From NCBI GenBank assembly GCA_963931925.1, contig OZ007569.1, forward strand, positions 42,287,021 to 42,351,020: DNA of 64,000 bases. The letters are read 5' to 3'. Of this stretch, positions 34,451-48,152 are shown in pieces (within the stretch, counting starts at the first letter, position 1; every line of letters begins with the position of its first letter). The stretch comes from Onchidella celtica. Lineage: Eukaryota; Mollusca; Gastropoda; Systellommatophora; Onchidiidae. Position numbers and translations under genes: made by a program. Below the pieces are notes generated by a model, which worked only from the letters and a program-made list of their open reading frames with translations, did no database searches and was not told the origin of the DNA.

Positions 34451-37222
34451 TGCTGATTCACGAGCAGGGGGGAAAATGTCAGCGTCTTGCTGCGTCGGAC
34501 TTTTGTGTCAGGGAGGGGGGAAATTACCACGATGAGTATCAGGCTGGTGTATTGAGACATTCCCCCCGAACAGATGCCAGAAGAGGATGGAAAAAATATT
34601 TAAAAATGCACCAGGAAAGTGAGGAAGCAAAACAACAGAAAAGCACTACTTAAATCAAACATCCAGTGGGAAAAGAAATGTCGGCGTGACCTGCAGATCG
34701 CGCAGACTCCGGAGCATGACTTTGGTGACTATAAAAACTAGGACGACTCCGCCCCGACGAAATAAAAGATTAAAACCCATCGTCTGCTTCGCTGCCGAAA
34801 CAAGAAATTATACAAATGCATGAATGAGCACCACAGATGATTCAGTTAACATTTTTTGTTTTTGTTTTAATAAACTCTTTTTTGTATTTAAATGCCAAAT
34901 TGAAATTAGTGCAAATTGGACGGAGGATACTTTTTTTTTTTTTCTATTTTGGCGTGGCAAATTGACACCCAGCTTTCACTGGAAGGCGCTCACACTCCCA
35001 AATGAATGAAATGTAAACAAATTCTGCATGTCTGACAGACATAAATTAAGAACTTTTTGAAAGGTTGAGCCGAAAAAAAAAAAAAAGTCTAAAATAAAAC
35101 CATGCTCCCCCCTCACTTTGCCATTTATGTAAAAGGGGCTTTCAAAAAGCGTCAATGGGGACAAACAGAGGGACATATGGGGCGCAGCGTGGACTATCTA
35201 ATCGCGGTGTTACAGAAACTAAGCTGATGTTCACACAAAAAAAGCAGAAAAGATCTAATCCACATCTGCGGTCTGTACGCCAGCTAACATTTCCAAATGC
35301 ACACACGGTTGAGTAACTCACTATCAACAATCATCAATGAATAATCAAGTATTTGTACAATAGAACAGTTGTATGTGAAATCTGAGACCGATTGTGCCCT
35401 TGTTGAAATGTTTGTCCCTCCCTCCAAAAAAAATTAAAAAAATAGTACGGTAATAAAAAAACCAAGGCAAACGCTCGATTGGTAAAAAGATTGGCTGTTG
35501 TGGTTGCTATAAAAATGTGGCAAGCCAAATAAAACTTATAGACAGAGATCAAATTGTTTAACTAGAAGTCTGTTTTCTGACAGGGATTCTGACATTTGTA
35601 CATTAATGATAAGTTTAATTGTTTCGGGGAAATATTTTTATTTGATGTCTAGGGCGAATTTCCAAATGGTCTGTGTCCTGGAACAAAATATCTTTCAATT
35701 CACAGCTATTATACAGTATCCTTTAGGGAGCATGCTAGGGTTACTGGTACCCCCTTTTCTCACATATTTGGCTGGGATAAATAGCAGTATGAATGTAACA
35801 GTGATAATTCTCTACGAGAATCTCTAATTGTGAACATGTACGCGGAGTGATACACTTAATGTATTTTTTCCTATGTTTGTGTAAGGTTTGAACTTTTATT
35901 GTCCTGCCGATTCTTACATTCTAAACTTCAAGAGTCTGAGTCTATCCTGGAATCCAGTTTTCATCTCATGCATTTCCCAAACGGGTTTTCCTCATACATA
36001 CAATCCGTCCTGGTCGTTAGCTGAACTCAAGCCGACGAGTTGGTTTGTTTCTCGAAAGTCTGCCCGGTTCCGAGAGAGAGAGAAAAAAATTTTCCTTCGT
36101 ATTCTTCATGACAGAACATTGGCTGAAGCTCCCACCCACTCTGCTATCTCTAGTATTCGCCAAATCTTGCCCGCACTACCATTTGCCAGCCCCTAAATCT
36201 GAAAAGACGTGATATCACACTGTCTTTCCACCAGCGATCGATCAAGAATTGTGGACGTAGCCTCTTCGGGGACTTGGCGAGCCGAAACTGACCACAGTTG
36301 GTAGTCTTCGGGAGAAGCGCGCGGCTGAAGATTCCACAGAAATCGATAAAGACGTGTCCTGGCATCTGGAAGATGCTGGCATTTCCATTTAGAGTGCTGG
36401 TATCTTCTCCCACAGCTCCTCGTCTCTTGTAGCGCTTCAGAATTACGTGTGGCTGTGAGGACCACCCGTCTAATCAATGAAAGTATCTCCAACTTGTGTG
36501 GCGTGGATGAATTTTGCATCTTCAGGCGGTCGGCCCATTCTGCTAATCAATGGAGACGTCAGCTCTCTTTGTAGAGAGGGAAATTCTTCCACAAGGGAAT
36601 CTTTATTGATTTAATCTTGGCGCTCTTGAGCAAAGCAAATTTACAGTCAGTTTGTTAAAAAATTCTCCCTCCACCCACAAGGGGAATACGGGAAGGGTGT
36701 ATCTTTTCCTCCGTTGAAGTCTTTTGTTCTTCATTGACTTTGACTGGGGAATGAAAGTTCACACTTTGATAATGTGACTTGATGCACTTGGTCAAAGGAA
36801 TAAATGAATGGGAAAATGAAATAATGTTGCATCATTTCATTTTTTCATTTGGGATAATGTTCTCGAGTCTTGGCTTTTTTCCCCCTCCATGCCATATCAT
36901 AATATTGTAATGTGACGGAGAAACTTTGGTCCCCAACTCTCTCATTTTCATCACTAAATATCCTTTTTCTTTTTGTATCTGTCTGTCCGATTCTGTCTCT
37001 TCTCATATTTTTTATCTGCCCATTCTCCGGCTGTTTAGTCATACTGTTTCTTCCGCCGCCCCGCCCGCTCCCCCCCCCCCCGCTTTGTCTCTCACATCTC
37101 ACTTGTGTGTCATCATTGCCATTTTTTGTGTCGCCAGCAGTCGTTACAATGTTTCGTGATCTCTTCAGTCCGTCAATGGTCTCACTAAATTCTTCCAACT
37201 TTTTTTTTATCTGCCCCACCAG

Positions 37223-37408
37223 GTTCCACAGAATTTCATGAACGCAGTACAGCAAGCTTTGAGGGAATTCTTCAAATCAATCCAGTCCAACAAAGATACA
37301 GAGCCTTCCTGGAAGAAAGCTATTTACAAGATTATTGCCAGGATGGACGAAACCCTGCCAGACTTCTTCAAATCCGCAAATTGGATGGAACAATTAGGAG
37401 ACCAGTGA
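37223..37408 (+). CDS. pros: Prospero/Prox homeobox, final coding exon (end of Prospero domain)
   Basis: This exon encodes 61 residues and a TGA stop at 37406-37408. It starts in frame with the phase-0 end of the previous exon: the joined reading ...NRNNQLE then [18 protein letters not shown] is the classic continuous Prospero-domain sequence. It continues through [16 protein letters not shown] and [15 protein letters not shown], which corresponds to the extreme C-terminus of fly Prospero and vertebrate Prox1, so the protein is complete at this end. In flies this domain packs against the homeodomain and has been reported to mask a nuclear export signal. The acceptor is a pyrimidine-rich run, ATCTGCCCCACCAG, just before 37223. 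No frameshift or missing conserved block is seen. The gene therefore runs on the + strand and its last coding base lies here. Confidence 0.96.
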   Translation, partial: VPQNFMNAVQQALREFFKSIQSNKDTEPSWKKAIYKIIARMDETLPDFFKSANWMEQLGDQ

Positions 37409-38580
37409 AAGAAACTTTGTAGTTAATCTACCCAGAAAAGATATTTCACCAAGTGTTTTCGTCTCTTGGTTTCATTTTTCATTCTGGTTTGTTGTGTGCC
37501 AGATTTCGAATAGATCTCTGACCAAATAAGATATATTTTTTTTTCTTTACAGCATTCCTGCACTTATTTCAACTCTTCTCAAGGCATAATAAGATAATGT
37601 TACTGTAGTACATGTAATGGATGGCATCACTGTGGTATCAATGTGACTGACCATGGCGACTGAAGACGGTGTTAAAAATTGCAGCTGTTTTTTTTTTTTT
37701 TTTGCCTGGTCACGTACTGACAACTCAAGTATTTATGAAAACCCCCAATTATGATCACTAATGCCTGCAGAGATTGGTTGTTTCAGGATTAGTTCTGAGT
37801 GCCAGTCAGGCGAACGGCGAAATTAGTCCACGCCCTTCGATTTTGCTCTTGTACACATAGCTCGCTTTCACTTTTCGACAGAGTGGCACACGGAGCCTTT
37901 TCCACGACCGAATACTTCCTAATTTTTATCTTCTGTTTATTTTTGATGTTATACTTTTTACTTTGCATTTACATGAACGTGTGAACAAAACGTGCTGACT
38001 GAGGGCATGCCGAGCACGACTTTTTTCTACTGGTCACTTGAATGTATTTATTTGCTAAGTTCCGGTGGATTCTGCTTGATGACACGATTGGGTGTAGAGG
38101 CCGGTACGGAAAACAGCAAAAATAGCAAGGAGTCAAAACGCTTGCGTTTCGGCGTTGGCCGTCCGGCGTTGGCGTAAGTACCTACTACTAAACATGGCTG
38201 AATACACACTTTCTTCACACAAAAGCAGAAATGCGTGGTATTTTTAAATGGTGGAAACTTCCCAAGAACAAGATCACTTAAGCATAATATAAGCTAAATT
38301 TATTTGACCCTTTAAACGCACTGTCTGTTGCATTTTTTAACAGAAAGAGAACTGATAATGGATGGTGATAAAAAATGAAAGCATAACAGATGTTCAGTTT
38401 ATGTATATATAAATATCAATGATATCACAGCCCGACTGAGTAAGAAAAGTGAACAAAGTACTTAAGAAAGGTCGATAATAATAGTGTTAACGTCTCAGTA
38501 GTTTCACGTTTTTGAAAATGCTCTCTTACAAGCTGGTATTCAGTATGAAAATAAACAAGGAAGTTCACAGTTTCTGTTGG
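37409..38580 (+). other. pros: Prospero 3' UTR (minimal extent)
   Basis: Non-coding sequence follows the stop codon. The first canonical AATAAA after the stop is at 38550-38555, so a UTR of roughly 1.15-1.2 kb is the shortest likely form; longer forms are possible, with another AATAAA at 40753-40758. A 17-18 base T run lies near 37686-37703. TGTATATA at 38402-38409 matches the Pumilio recognition element TGTANATA. UTR extent is inference. Confidence 0.5.
38550..38555 (+). terminator. pros: Candidate poly(A) signal AATAAA
   Basis: Canonical hexamer followed about 15-30 bases later by a GT-rich stretch (GTTTCTGTTGGTGG), the usual arrangement of an animal cleavage and polyadenylation site. It is the first AATAAA after the prospero stop codon. 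Confidence 0.45.
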
Positions 38581-41500
38581 TGGATGAGTCATTGATATCT
38601 ATCTATTTATAGATGGCCGAAGAAACTTTACACTGATTTTCTTTATCATTTGATATCTAATTCTCTTTTATCATTTGATCACGTAAGACGAAGGAAACAA
38701 TGCACATACACATGTCAAAGTGATGAGATAAATTGTATCTTGATATCATTGACATCAGGACCAAAGTGCATCTTTCGTCAGAAACTGTTGACATGCATTT
38801 CATCATCTCTATTTTGGGCACGCTGTTTTTAGCCAAGGAAAACTGAAGACGACTTCGAGCACTTAAGATGTACTTGTAATCTTAAAGAAGGACGTTTTCG
38901 CAGTGTCTGAACTCAAGTGGATATTATTAATGCTGACGTCATTTTACAAACAAAATAGATTAACTCACTCTTTGTCTGCTTCTGAGCATGGCCTAGATGA
39001 TGTTGTTTTTATCTTTAGTTAGAACCAATTCTTAGAAGGACAATAACAACAACAAAACTATAGGCTATTGGCCATTTTAACAGTAAAAACTTACCACCCA
39101 TAACCAGAACATGCTATGGACCGGGAAGCATGCATGAATTTTATTTATTTATTTACTTAAAAGTAAGAAATGGAGGCAAAACAAGTAAATTTCGAAGTTT
39201 AAAAACAATACAATAGAAAAATAATTCTGTTAAGTTGGAAAGGACTCCAAATCGTCAGCTCTGTAGCATATTTAAGATGACTCGAGTGCTGATAATCTGA
39301 TGAGACTGACAATTTCTCAAGATTACCTTGAAGGCGAAAGAGATAACTGCTTTTACTGAGCTATATCCACATGACAAACTGGTTATTTACAGCGGGTGTT
39401 ACAATTAGATATTTTGGTACAGCAGGTCGCACCCTGGAAAATTGGTTTATCACCATCAGGATGTCTTATTTTTCTTTCCTTCCCCCCTCCCCCCCTTTAA
39501 AAAAAAAAGAAACTAGTTGCTTAAAATCTCTATTTTCCATAATAGAACAATATTATTTAGGACATGCATAAGAGTAGTATTTTAGTAAAGATACTGCCTT
39601 GTTGAAGCAAAAGTACGTTTTTCTTTATTTCACTTTATCTTTTTGAAAGTTTATAAAAGACATTTTTTGATCCGTTTCTTCCAGTTGTTATATTATTATA
39701 ATAGGTGTCATAAATGACTAGTCCACTTTTGTTGTTACCGGTCAGTCTAGCCCTTAACTTCACAGGGCACAACCTACAATACTGATAAATAATTATATTT
39801 ATTATGTACATGAGAGAATTATTCAATGCACACTCCCGTATCTCTTAACTGTATTCTTTGTTTGTTAAACTGTTGTTTCCACTCAGCGGCAAGGGCGATC
39901 CAATCAAATATAATTGTACATTTAATGATAAGATATTGGCATTCCTGCATAGTGGTTTTTTTTTTTCTTCTTCACTCTTGATGTATACGGACCAATCAAA
40001 TTTTAGATTTTATAACATAATTTTGCATATAATGTTTTACAAATGCAAGAACCAGTGTGGTCAATGAGTGTTCATCATTGGAGAAATTTATAGATAATAT
40101 CTCAACGGTGCGTACATTGAGGCATGAATTGTGACATATTGCATTATCTTTCACGAAGAACAAAAATATTAAAAGGAAAAACAAATGAGGTGGACATGAT
40201 TGTCCAAGTTTTTCTTCATGTTTCGTGACCGAAATATAAAAGCGACACGGACATTTTACTTTGCACCTGCAACAAGCTATGTCCTCGTCTACCCCCTCCC
40301 CCCGTCTGGTTGGCTGGCTATGAGTCCCTGTTGATGACCTCTGTATTTCTCCCGATAAACCGGAGACCCGGACGTTTGGCACGGTCTGTGGAAGGGAAGT
40401 GACGTCATCGCTGCCTGCCCAAGTTTTGTTGTTTGAAGAGTTCCTCGTGCTTCTCTAGTCATTCAGTTCAGGTTTTTGTTTTCCCTTTGTAGAGATATCG
40501 CCTTTTGGCACGGAGAATCGGGTTATTTGTATGCTTCCTTACTTTAGATATATAATGCCTTGTCCATTTTACATTTGTAATCGTTTTGTATGTTTCATTG
40601 TATTATAATTATCTACTTTGCATAATGTAATGTTAATTGTCCTTGGTTATAACTGAAGTAAAATGTAACAAAGTTCAGAGAGAACAAAAACAATGGACTA
40701 GATTGATGCTTACTTTTGATTCGTAATTACTTGTTAATGAGGAAAATTCCAAAATAAATGGTAGTTCTGCTTATTTATTATTGCTTAACATCTTCATGAA
40801 ATGTCAGTCAAGAAATTACGAATTATAGTAACCTCCGGATTAATTGAAAGTAGCATTGTCCACGAAGGTACATCTATTATATTCCTTGTTTAGGCGTTGC
40901 CATTGACGCCATTCTCAGACTCATCCTTATCATCTTCATTCATTATTGTTGACACAGCTTTCCTTCTTTGGTGTCATCATCGCCTGGCTAGGTCGATACT
41001 AAGACATTAGTACCCCTAGACGAAGACATTAGTACGCCTAGGCCCAAGGCATAGGACGAAGTGCAATATTACCAAGTACATTTCTCAGCTTTAATTTAAA
41101 ACTTGTGTATCGGTTCCCCACCCCCCCTCCCCCGAGCCAAGACTATAAACTGCCTGACACAAAGGTGGCAGGTCTCTCCCCCCCCCCACCCCAGCCCCGG
41201 GTCTGTGACCACGCCGACTTCCATTTTCAAAACAAAACCAAGTTGTTTTTTTTTTTTTTTTTGGTCATGATGTTGATTTTTAATCGATCTATTTAAATTT
41301 ACAGATCTATTACCGTTAATAATATTACTATAAATTGATCAGCACTGTACATAGACCACATTTTTTTTTGTGTGCATTTTTTCCCTCTCATGTTTGATAT
41401 ATTTTATGCAGACTCGCGCCTGAATCAAATACTGAGGTGTTCTTCTCGTGCATTCTTCAGAATTCAGTTTCTCATTCTTTCACCATTAGCACTAAATTAA

Positions 41501-42175
41501 TGCAAAGGGGGACCATGATCAATGTAATCTTGGATAAAGATTACCGTAACTCTGATTGTAAATAATTATCTCTTGAATATTTCTCACTGCACGTTTTCGT
41601 CTTTATAATTCACGCATGCGTGGCCTATTTGAACTGATAATAATAAGCATAATACATTTTATAGAATAGATAACTCAAGGGCCCCCATTGTCCTTCAACA
41701 TTCATAGGGATTTATGGGACTTGGCGTGGAGATTTATAGGGCTTGACAATGTTAAAGTGCCCGCACATTTTTGAGGCCCAATAGGCAGCTACCAGCAATT
41801 TGCTAACTGTAAAGAAATCAACCAAATAATAGGTAACCCAATAATGAATTGGTAATTAAAGAAACAATGCAGAAATTAAACCATTATTATCTCTTTTGGC
41901 ATTTAAGGTATGAAGGGAAGATTTTTTTTTTATAGATTACAGCGTTTCTTTCATGCTAAATAAACCTATACGATTCTTTACAGGAATGATTTATTGAAAA
42001 AAAGATATAACGAAAAGTGAATGTTGAAACAAGAAAAGGTAATATCTCAAAATTTTGAAATCTCACCAACCCGGCGAATCCCATATTTCAACTGAGTTGT
42101 AATGTATCTTATGTACAGCCTTGTTTTTTTTTCACAGTTGTGTTTCAAAATCCAATCCAAGTCAACCGCCAGTAT
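38581..42175. other. Gene-free stretch downstream of prospero
   Basis: AT-rich, mostly unique. It may include longer 3' UTR sequence up to the AATAAA at 40753-40758. A 22-base unit is duplicated in tandem near 41001-41044 (AAGACATTAGTAC starts at 41001 and 41023). C-rich patches lie at 41117-41190, and a T run near 41246-41262. No coding exon is recognised. Confidence 0.45.
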
Positions 42176-42178
42176 AAC

Positions 42179-42214
<36 letters not shown>
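42176..42214. repeat. (AAT)n microsatellite
   Basis: About 13 perfect AAT/ATA units. No palindromic partner like that of the 13.8-14.2 kb element is seen beside it. Confidence 0.96.
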
Positions 42215-42215
<1 letters not shown>

Positions 42216-44549
42216 TATAACTACACCACACAATTCCAGTCTAGTCCAGTCTGTGTTCTCAGCATTTGTTGTGGCTATTAATGTGTATTTGTTCATCTGT
42301 ATAAAAAGACAACACATTTCACATTCTGTAAGTTACACGGGCTAGCTGACCAGGCCCGCCGTGCTGGTGTTCGTCATAATGAGTTCATAATAAGTCTGTC
42401 CACTGTAATGATATTTCAATGGCTATTATAGATATATTACTCATATATATATACATAATGCATTCCTTTAATAGATCTACTTCCTTACATTTTTTTTCCG
42501 TTTTTGATTTTTCAATGTCATTCCAGTCAAGCCTGCATATGTGATTTTTCCAAGAAAAGGGATGACGTTTTATTTTGTTCCGTGCATTCCACGTCTTGTT
42601 TTCTTCCTTCATGTTTCTTCCGTAAATAATGTTTCTTTCCTTTTTTTGTTTTTTGTTTAACCACTCCGTTTAAGTCTTTGTTTTTTGAAAAGAATAATCT
42701 AGAAACCAGAAATTTCTCCGCATGTCAAAGAAAACATTGCCCTGGCCTTGAATATTTTTTTTCTTTCTAGTTTTACACCAGTGTTTTGTTTTTTTGAAGT
42801 TATTTTTCACTTTATTTTAATAGTATGGCTTAAATTTAAAAAAATCTTTATTCATTTACTATTTTATTTTATCCTTTTTATAATTGTTTTCTTTTCTTTT
42901 TCAAATTATGGTATTTTGAAACAAGCATTGTTTATATTTACAGTTTCTGAAAAGAAGTTGTATTTTGATCACAGTGGGCCCTCAATAATTCTTACGTCAC
43001 TTCCGTTTATTTTATGGCATGCCTTTGTTCTATGAAACGTTTTTTTTAAGGTTCTTTCACCATCCTTCTCTCCCATGACTTGCATTCCTTTTTGGGGTTC
43101 GTTACTCGCATTGTTACAATAATGTACATAATATTATATGGCAATACGAATAGCTTCATAATAATGAGTGATAAAACGATCAGCCCAAATATTAGGAAAA
43201 ACAATAAAAGCATAATATTTTCCAGCAGGTCATCTGACACTGTTTGACCCAGCACAGAGATGGGAATAGAACATTCTTTACTTTGTACATTCCCTTACGT
43301 TTATAATTTAAGTTTGGATTTTTTACCATTGTTTCCCTCAGCTTTTTTTTTGACTTTGAATTTTCTTGGACGTACATGTGGAAAATAATAACAATAATAA
43401 TAATAATATACACGACGTTTTTGCTCATCCGTAACCTGTGTTATAAATCTCACTTCCTAAATGTTGCATTATCTGGTTGATTGGACATAAAGATTGTATG
43501 TTATACACAATGTTACATGATACGTATGAATGAAAGGACAGAACATGTATCTGTTACTCAGATTGAAAAGAAAAATGGACATACCGATGTTGAAAGAAAG
43601 TGGTCTAATAGGGGGTTTAGTAAAAAGTATACGTATTATAATTATTAATCTTTTAAAAAAAAAAATCAGTTGTTCTTCCTAAATTATCCATGTTATCTTT
43701 TCTTCCTTTTTTCCTTTAAGATAGAAAGACAGAAAAATAAAAAAGCTCACCCTACCCATTAAGATACCCGTTTAGATGTTCGTAATAATGAAGTTGAATT
43801 GGAGCACACTAATCAGGATTATATATGCCAGCCAGCTGGATTTTTCATGGGGAATAACTTTTTTGTGACCCGTATGCATTTGTATTGGAAGGTGAAATAA
43901 TTCCCAAATTGCTTTGACATCCGTTGGAAAGCAAACCAACTAGCAAATGAAGTTATGAATATGGAAACTTCATGCATGAAAAAGTTAAAACTATTTCACA
44001 TAGGCAATTATCTGCATAATTATGTTTGCATGAGATCCTCAAATTTCATTGGTTTCCTGCATCGTGAAAACTAATTGGAAACTTCCCTATTGACTGTAGA
44101 TTGTAGCAATAGAAACAGGTTAATCGTTGATTGCAAATCTATAATTACGAACACTTCATATCAACTGCACCGCTTAAAGCAAAAAATAAAATAAAAAATA
44201 AAACAAACAGAAAGCACCACCATTTACGATAAGTAGGTAGATGTGTTTCAAGGTCGCTGTTGTAGAATGAAAGTAGAAAATTCTGAGCCTTACACATTTG
44301 ATATTACATACTGGACAATTCAATGTTTTTACATCTAAATTTCCATTAGTTGTTTCTGAGGCCGAGAGAAAGATACGGAAAGCGAAACTGGATGTTCTGA
44401 ACATGTTGATTATTGTATGTGAAGTGCTACGTATATACAAGTCGTGCTTGTGGCGTCATTTTAAGCAGTTAGATGTGTGTGTCTGTGATCTATAATGTAT
44501 CTCAATGAGAGGACGCTGAAAAACATATGTTCAGTTTTACGTCTGCATA
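42215..44549. other. Gene-free stretch
   Basis: Very AT-rich unique sequence with T runs near 42480-42660 and 42750-42900 and a short (AAT)n near 43388-43408. No exon is seen. Confidence 0.45.
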
Positions 44550-44762
44550 GTTGGTTGTTGAAATTCTCGACATATTTAGTTATGTTTGCGGTGTTGGATG
44601 TTGAAACACACGACATGTTCAGTTGTGTCTGTATGGTTGGATGTTGAAACGCACGGCATGTTCAGCTAAGCCTGTATGGTTGGATGTTGAAACGTACAGC
44701 ATGTTCAGTTCTGTCTGCATGATTGGGTGTTGATACACATGGCATGTTCAATTGTATGTCTG
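44550..44762. repeat. 43-bp minisatellite, five copies
   Basis: Units start at 44550, 44593, 44636, 44679 and 44722, each exactly 43 bases apart. The consensus opens GTTGGATGTTGAAAC and contains a GGCATGTTCAG core, ending CTGTATG. The three middle copies are closest to each other, the outer copies are more diverged, and a partial sixth copy may lie just upstream (ATGTTCAG near 44527). The spacing is not a multiple of three and there is no continuous reading frame. Confidence 0.88.
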
Positions 44763-45647
44763 AAAAAGAGGACGTGGTATTTGCTGAAAAGAAAAGTGTC
44801 CAGAAACCTCCTCAGCAGCACGGTGTAGTTCTGCCCTTGTTTATATCTTCGTGTACGACTCAGTCATCTGTATTACCTGGTGACTCCTTTCTGATCCCCG
44901 TTCCATTTCTACATGTGTCTCCTCCAAGCTGTACCAGTATCTATTTATAATGTACCAATACATGTACGGTAAGCCTCCCTTTATTCTTGTCGCTTTCCCC
45001 ATCTTTGTTATTCGCAAAGGCTGAAGCCATGTTTCCACGAACTTTCACAGACGTTGTCTCATAACAATTTTCAGTCAAAGCTGAGACTAAAATTTGTCGT
45101 GCTGTTCAAGGCATGACCTCAGAAATTTTGCGAGAATAAAGTAGTCTTGAAAAAGAGGAGGTTTACAGTAATGTATTACGATGTTTTACCCAAAGGTTGT
45201 CTTCATATTGTATTTTTTATGATTATTATATTACGATCACCCTATACTGTATTCTACTCTTCCTTATGCTACGCCCTAATTTAAATTTGTTATATAACAT
45301 TAAATATTATTATCATGGGAAATTCTGCAGCACACGGTGATTTTTTTTTTCTTTCAAATGTTTTTCTGTGGTCTGGCTTTTTTTTTTTTTTTTTTTAAAT
45401 TTGGTTATTTAAACAACAAACTGTGTGTGTGTAAATCAAAAAAAAAAAAGAAGTATAAATATCATATTTCGTGTCTGGGGATTAGTGAAACACTTACAGT
45501 AATCAGAGGGTCTAGTTTGTTTTTGGGGAAGGTACAATAGTCCTCCCAATAGAGGAGACATTTCATGAACTTTCTTCAGATCGGCAAAATGCAAGTAATT
45601 GTATATTGTCAAAGGGAAAAGTAATCAATATGCGGATGGAGGATGAG
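44763..45647. other. Gene-free stretch
   Basis: Unique AT-rich sequence with T runs at about 45341-45396 and an A run near 45438-45450. Frames at 44723-44950 show no family motifs. Confidence 0.45.
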
Positions 45648-46604
<957 letters not shown>

Positions 46605-47020
46605 CTGCTACTAGTAGTACCTACTACTACCACTACTACTACTGCTACTACTACTACCACTACTACTACTGCTACTGCTACAACTACTGCTGATACTGCT
46701 ACTACCATTACTACTATTACTACTACCACCACCACCACAACTACTACTACCTCTACTGCAACTATTACTGCTACTACTATTATTGCGACTACTATTACTA
46801 CCACTACAACAACTACTACACCACTACTGCTACTGCTAGAAATACTGCTGCTACTACAACAGCCACTTCAACACAAAAACAACATCCATTACAACTACTA
46901 CTACTACTCTTACCATTACTGCCACCATTACAAATACTGCTTCTCCTAATACTACCACCATCACTTCATCTTCTACTACAACTATTGTCATTACAATGCT
47001 GCTAATATAGCTACTACGTC
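46605..47020. repeat. Imperfect (CTA)n trinucleotide array
   Basis: About 415 bases of ACT/CTA triplets with GCT, CCA and TAC variants, purest in the first 200 bases. The reverse strand gives a Val/Ala artefact. Confidence 0.93.
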
Positions 47021-48152
47021 ATCGTCTCGGCTTCAACTACAACATTCTGCCTAAAAGGCTTTGGTTACAGTAACTGCAAAGCGTTCACATCTCTGGCTCT
47101 AAATGGAAGTGCATGTAGGAGGGATGTGTGGGGGTGGGAATTTAAGCTAATAAATTATGTCTCATATCTTTTTTGTGAGCACAGCCCGTTTTTAGCGGTC
47201 ACGACAAAGATCCACCATGAAAGCATGTTTAAAAAAAAAAATGAAATAAACACACATAAACAAAAAAAAAAAAGGAAAAGCTCGAGAAACACGGCATAAT
47301 TTCAGTCTGGACCTTGTTAATCCCGTGAAACAGAGGATATTGTGTGGGTTTCACGAGATGGTGAGAGAAATGATGTCAGAGAGTGTAGAGAAGCTTGAAT
47401 ACTGTCATGTTTGCTTGCGACAAGACTGGGCCCAAGAAATGGGATTTTTTTTTTCCTTTGTCACTGTCAAACTGCGAGCTGAGCAAGCAGCGAGGTCTAC
47501 ATGTAAATCTTTGTGAGATGAAACGTGTTTTCTAGCGCGGAGAAGTGGAAAGAATTCAGTGTTGGATTTATGTGTTAATTTCCTTACGTGATGAGAAAGT
47601 TACCGGATAATGTCTTCCAGACATATGTCTTTTTGTCGGCAAGACTAATTGATCTCATCAAGGTAAGTGTACACTGAATTATTCGGAGTAAAGAATTCCG
47701 AACGTCCAGATCATTTTGAACTCTTTGAGGGGATTGAACAATGATGGCTCTTGCTGGCAATTACTAGTTGTATTTTATTGTATACTATTGTAAGTAAGTG
47801 CATAAAATTATTATAGTAGGCAGCAAGGAGTGGAGAGAGTGAATGATCGTACGTTTAAAAAAAAAAAATGTTTTCGTAGTTTTTTTTGTTTGATTCTTCT
47901 GGTATATTTTGAATTGGCCGTCAGGCTTACAATATACTTGAACTATAAAAACATCCATGTAGAGAACTAACTCACCGGGGGTTTGGGGGTGGGGTGGGGG
48001 TGGCCTCATGCGACTTTCTGCTGATGGACGCTCCTAAAGTCGCGTCCTTGTAGTTGAGCATCCCTCTTATATGACTTAAATTGAACTCCTTTCCAGGGTT
48101 ATATCGTGTTTTATTTTCTTTACCTGACCAAAATAATAATAATAATAAAAAA
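47021..48152. other. Gene-free stretch
   Basis: Unique sequence with A runs near 47230-47275 and 47854-47868 and a G-rich patch near 47977-48002. The 63-codon frame at 47325-47516 reads like mixed protein but I do not recognise it. Confidence 0.4.

Larger units (their letters stand above)
28682..37222 (+). other. pros: Last prospero intron (8541 bp, phase 0)
   Basis: It begins GTAAGA and ends in a T-rich tract plus CCACCAG before 37223. No coding exon is recognised inside. Contents: T runs near 28811 and 29490, C/CT-rich patches near 29060-29130, G-rich patches near 30880-30900, the tandem repeats at 32180-32289, (AATA)n at 33162-33211, CA and TG runs near 33275-33403, and a repeat-poor, CpG-richer block at about 33840-34450. 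A short inverted repeat, AGGGCTC and GAGCCCT, lies at 30518-30537. If the intron were retained, the frame would stop within seven codons (TAA at 28700-28702). Confidence 0.9.

Noticed and set aside
36150-36519. Overlapping minus-strand frames of 87 and 108 codons in the last prospero intron
   Set aside because: Composition is protein-like, but I recognise no family motif and no splice structure, and the two frames overlap each other; most likely chance.
44550-44762. Possible CRISPR-like array (regular 43-base spacing)
   Set aside because: The whole unit repeats with no unique spacers, the copies diverge, and the DNA is animal nuclear; it is a minisatellite.
47325-47516. 63-codon + frame with mixed composition
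   Set aside because: No recognisable domain, no paralogue in the window and no supporting splice sites; not enough to call an exon.
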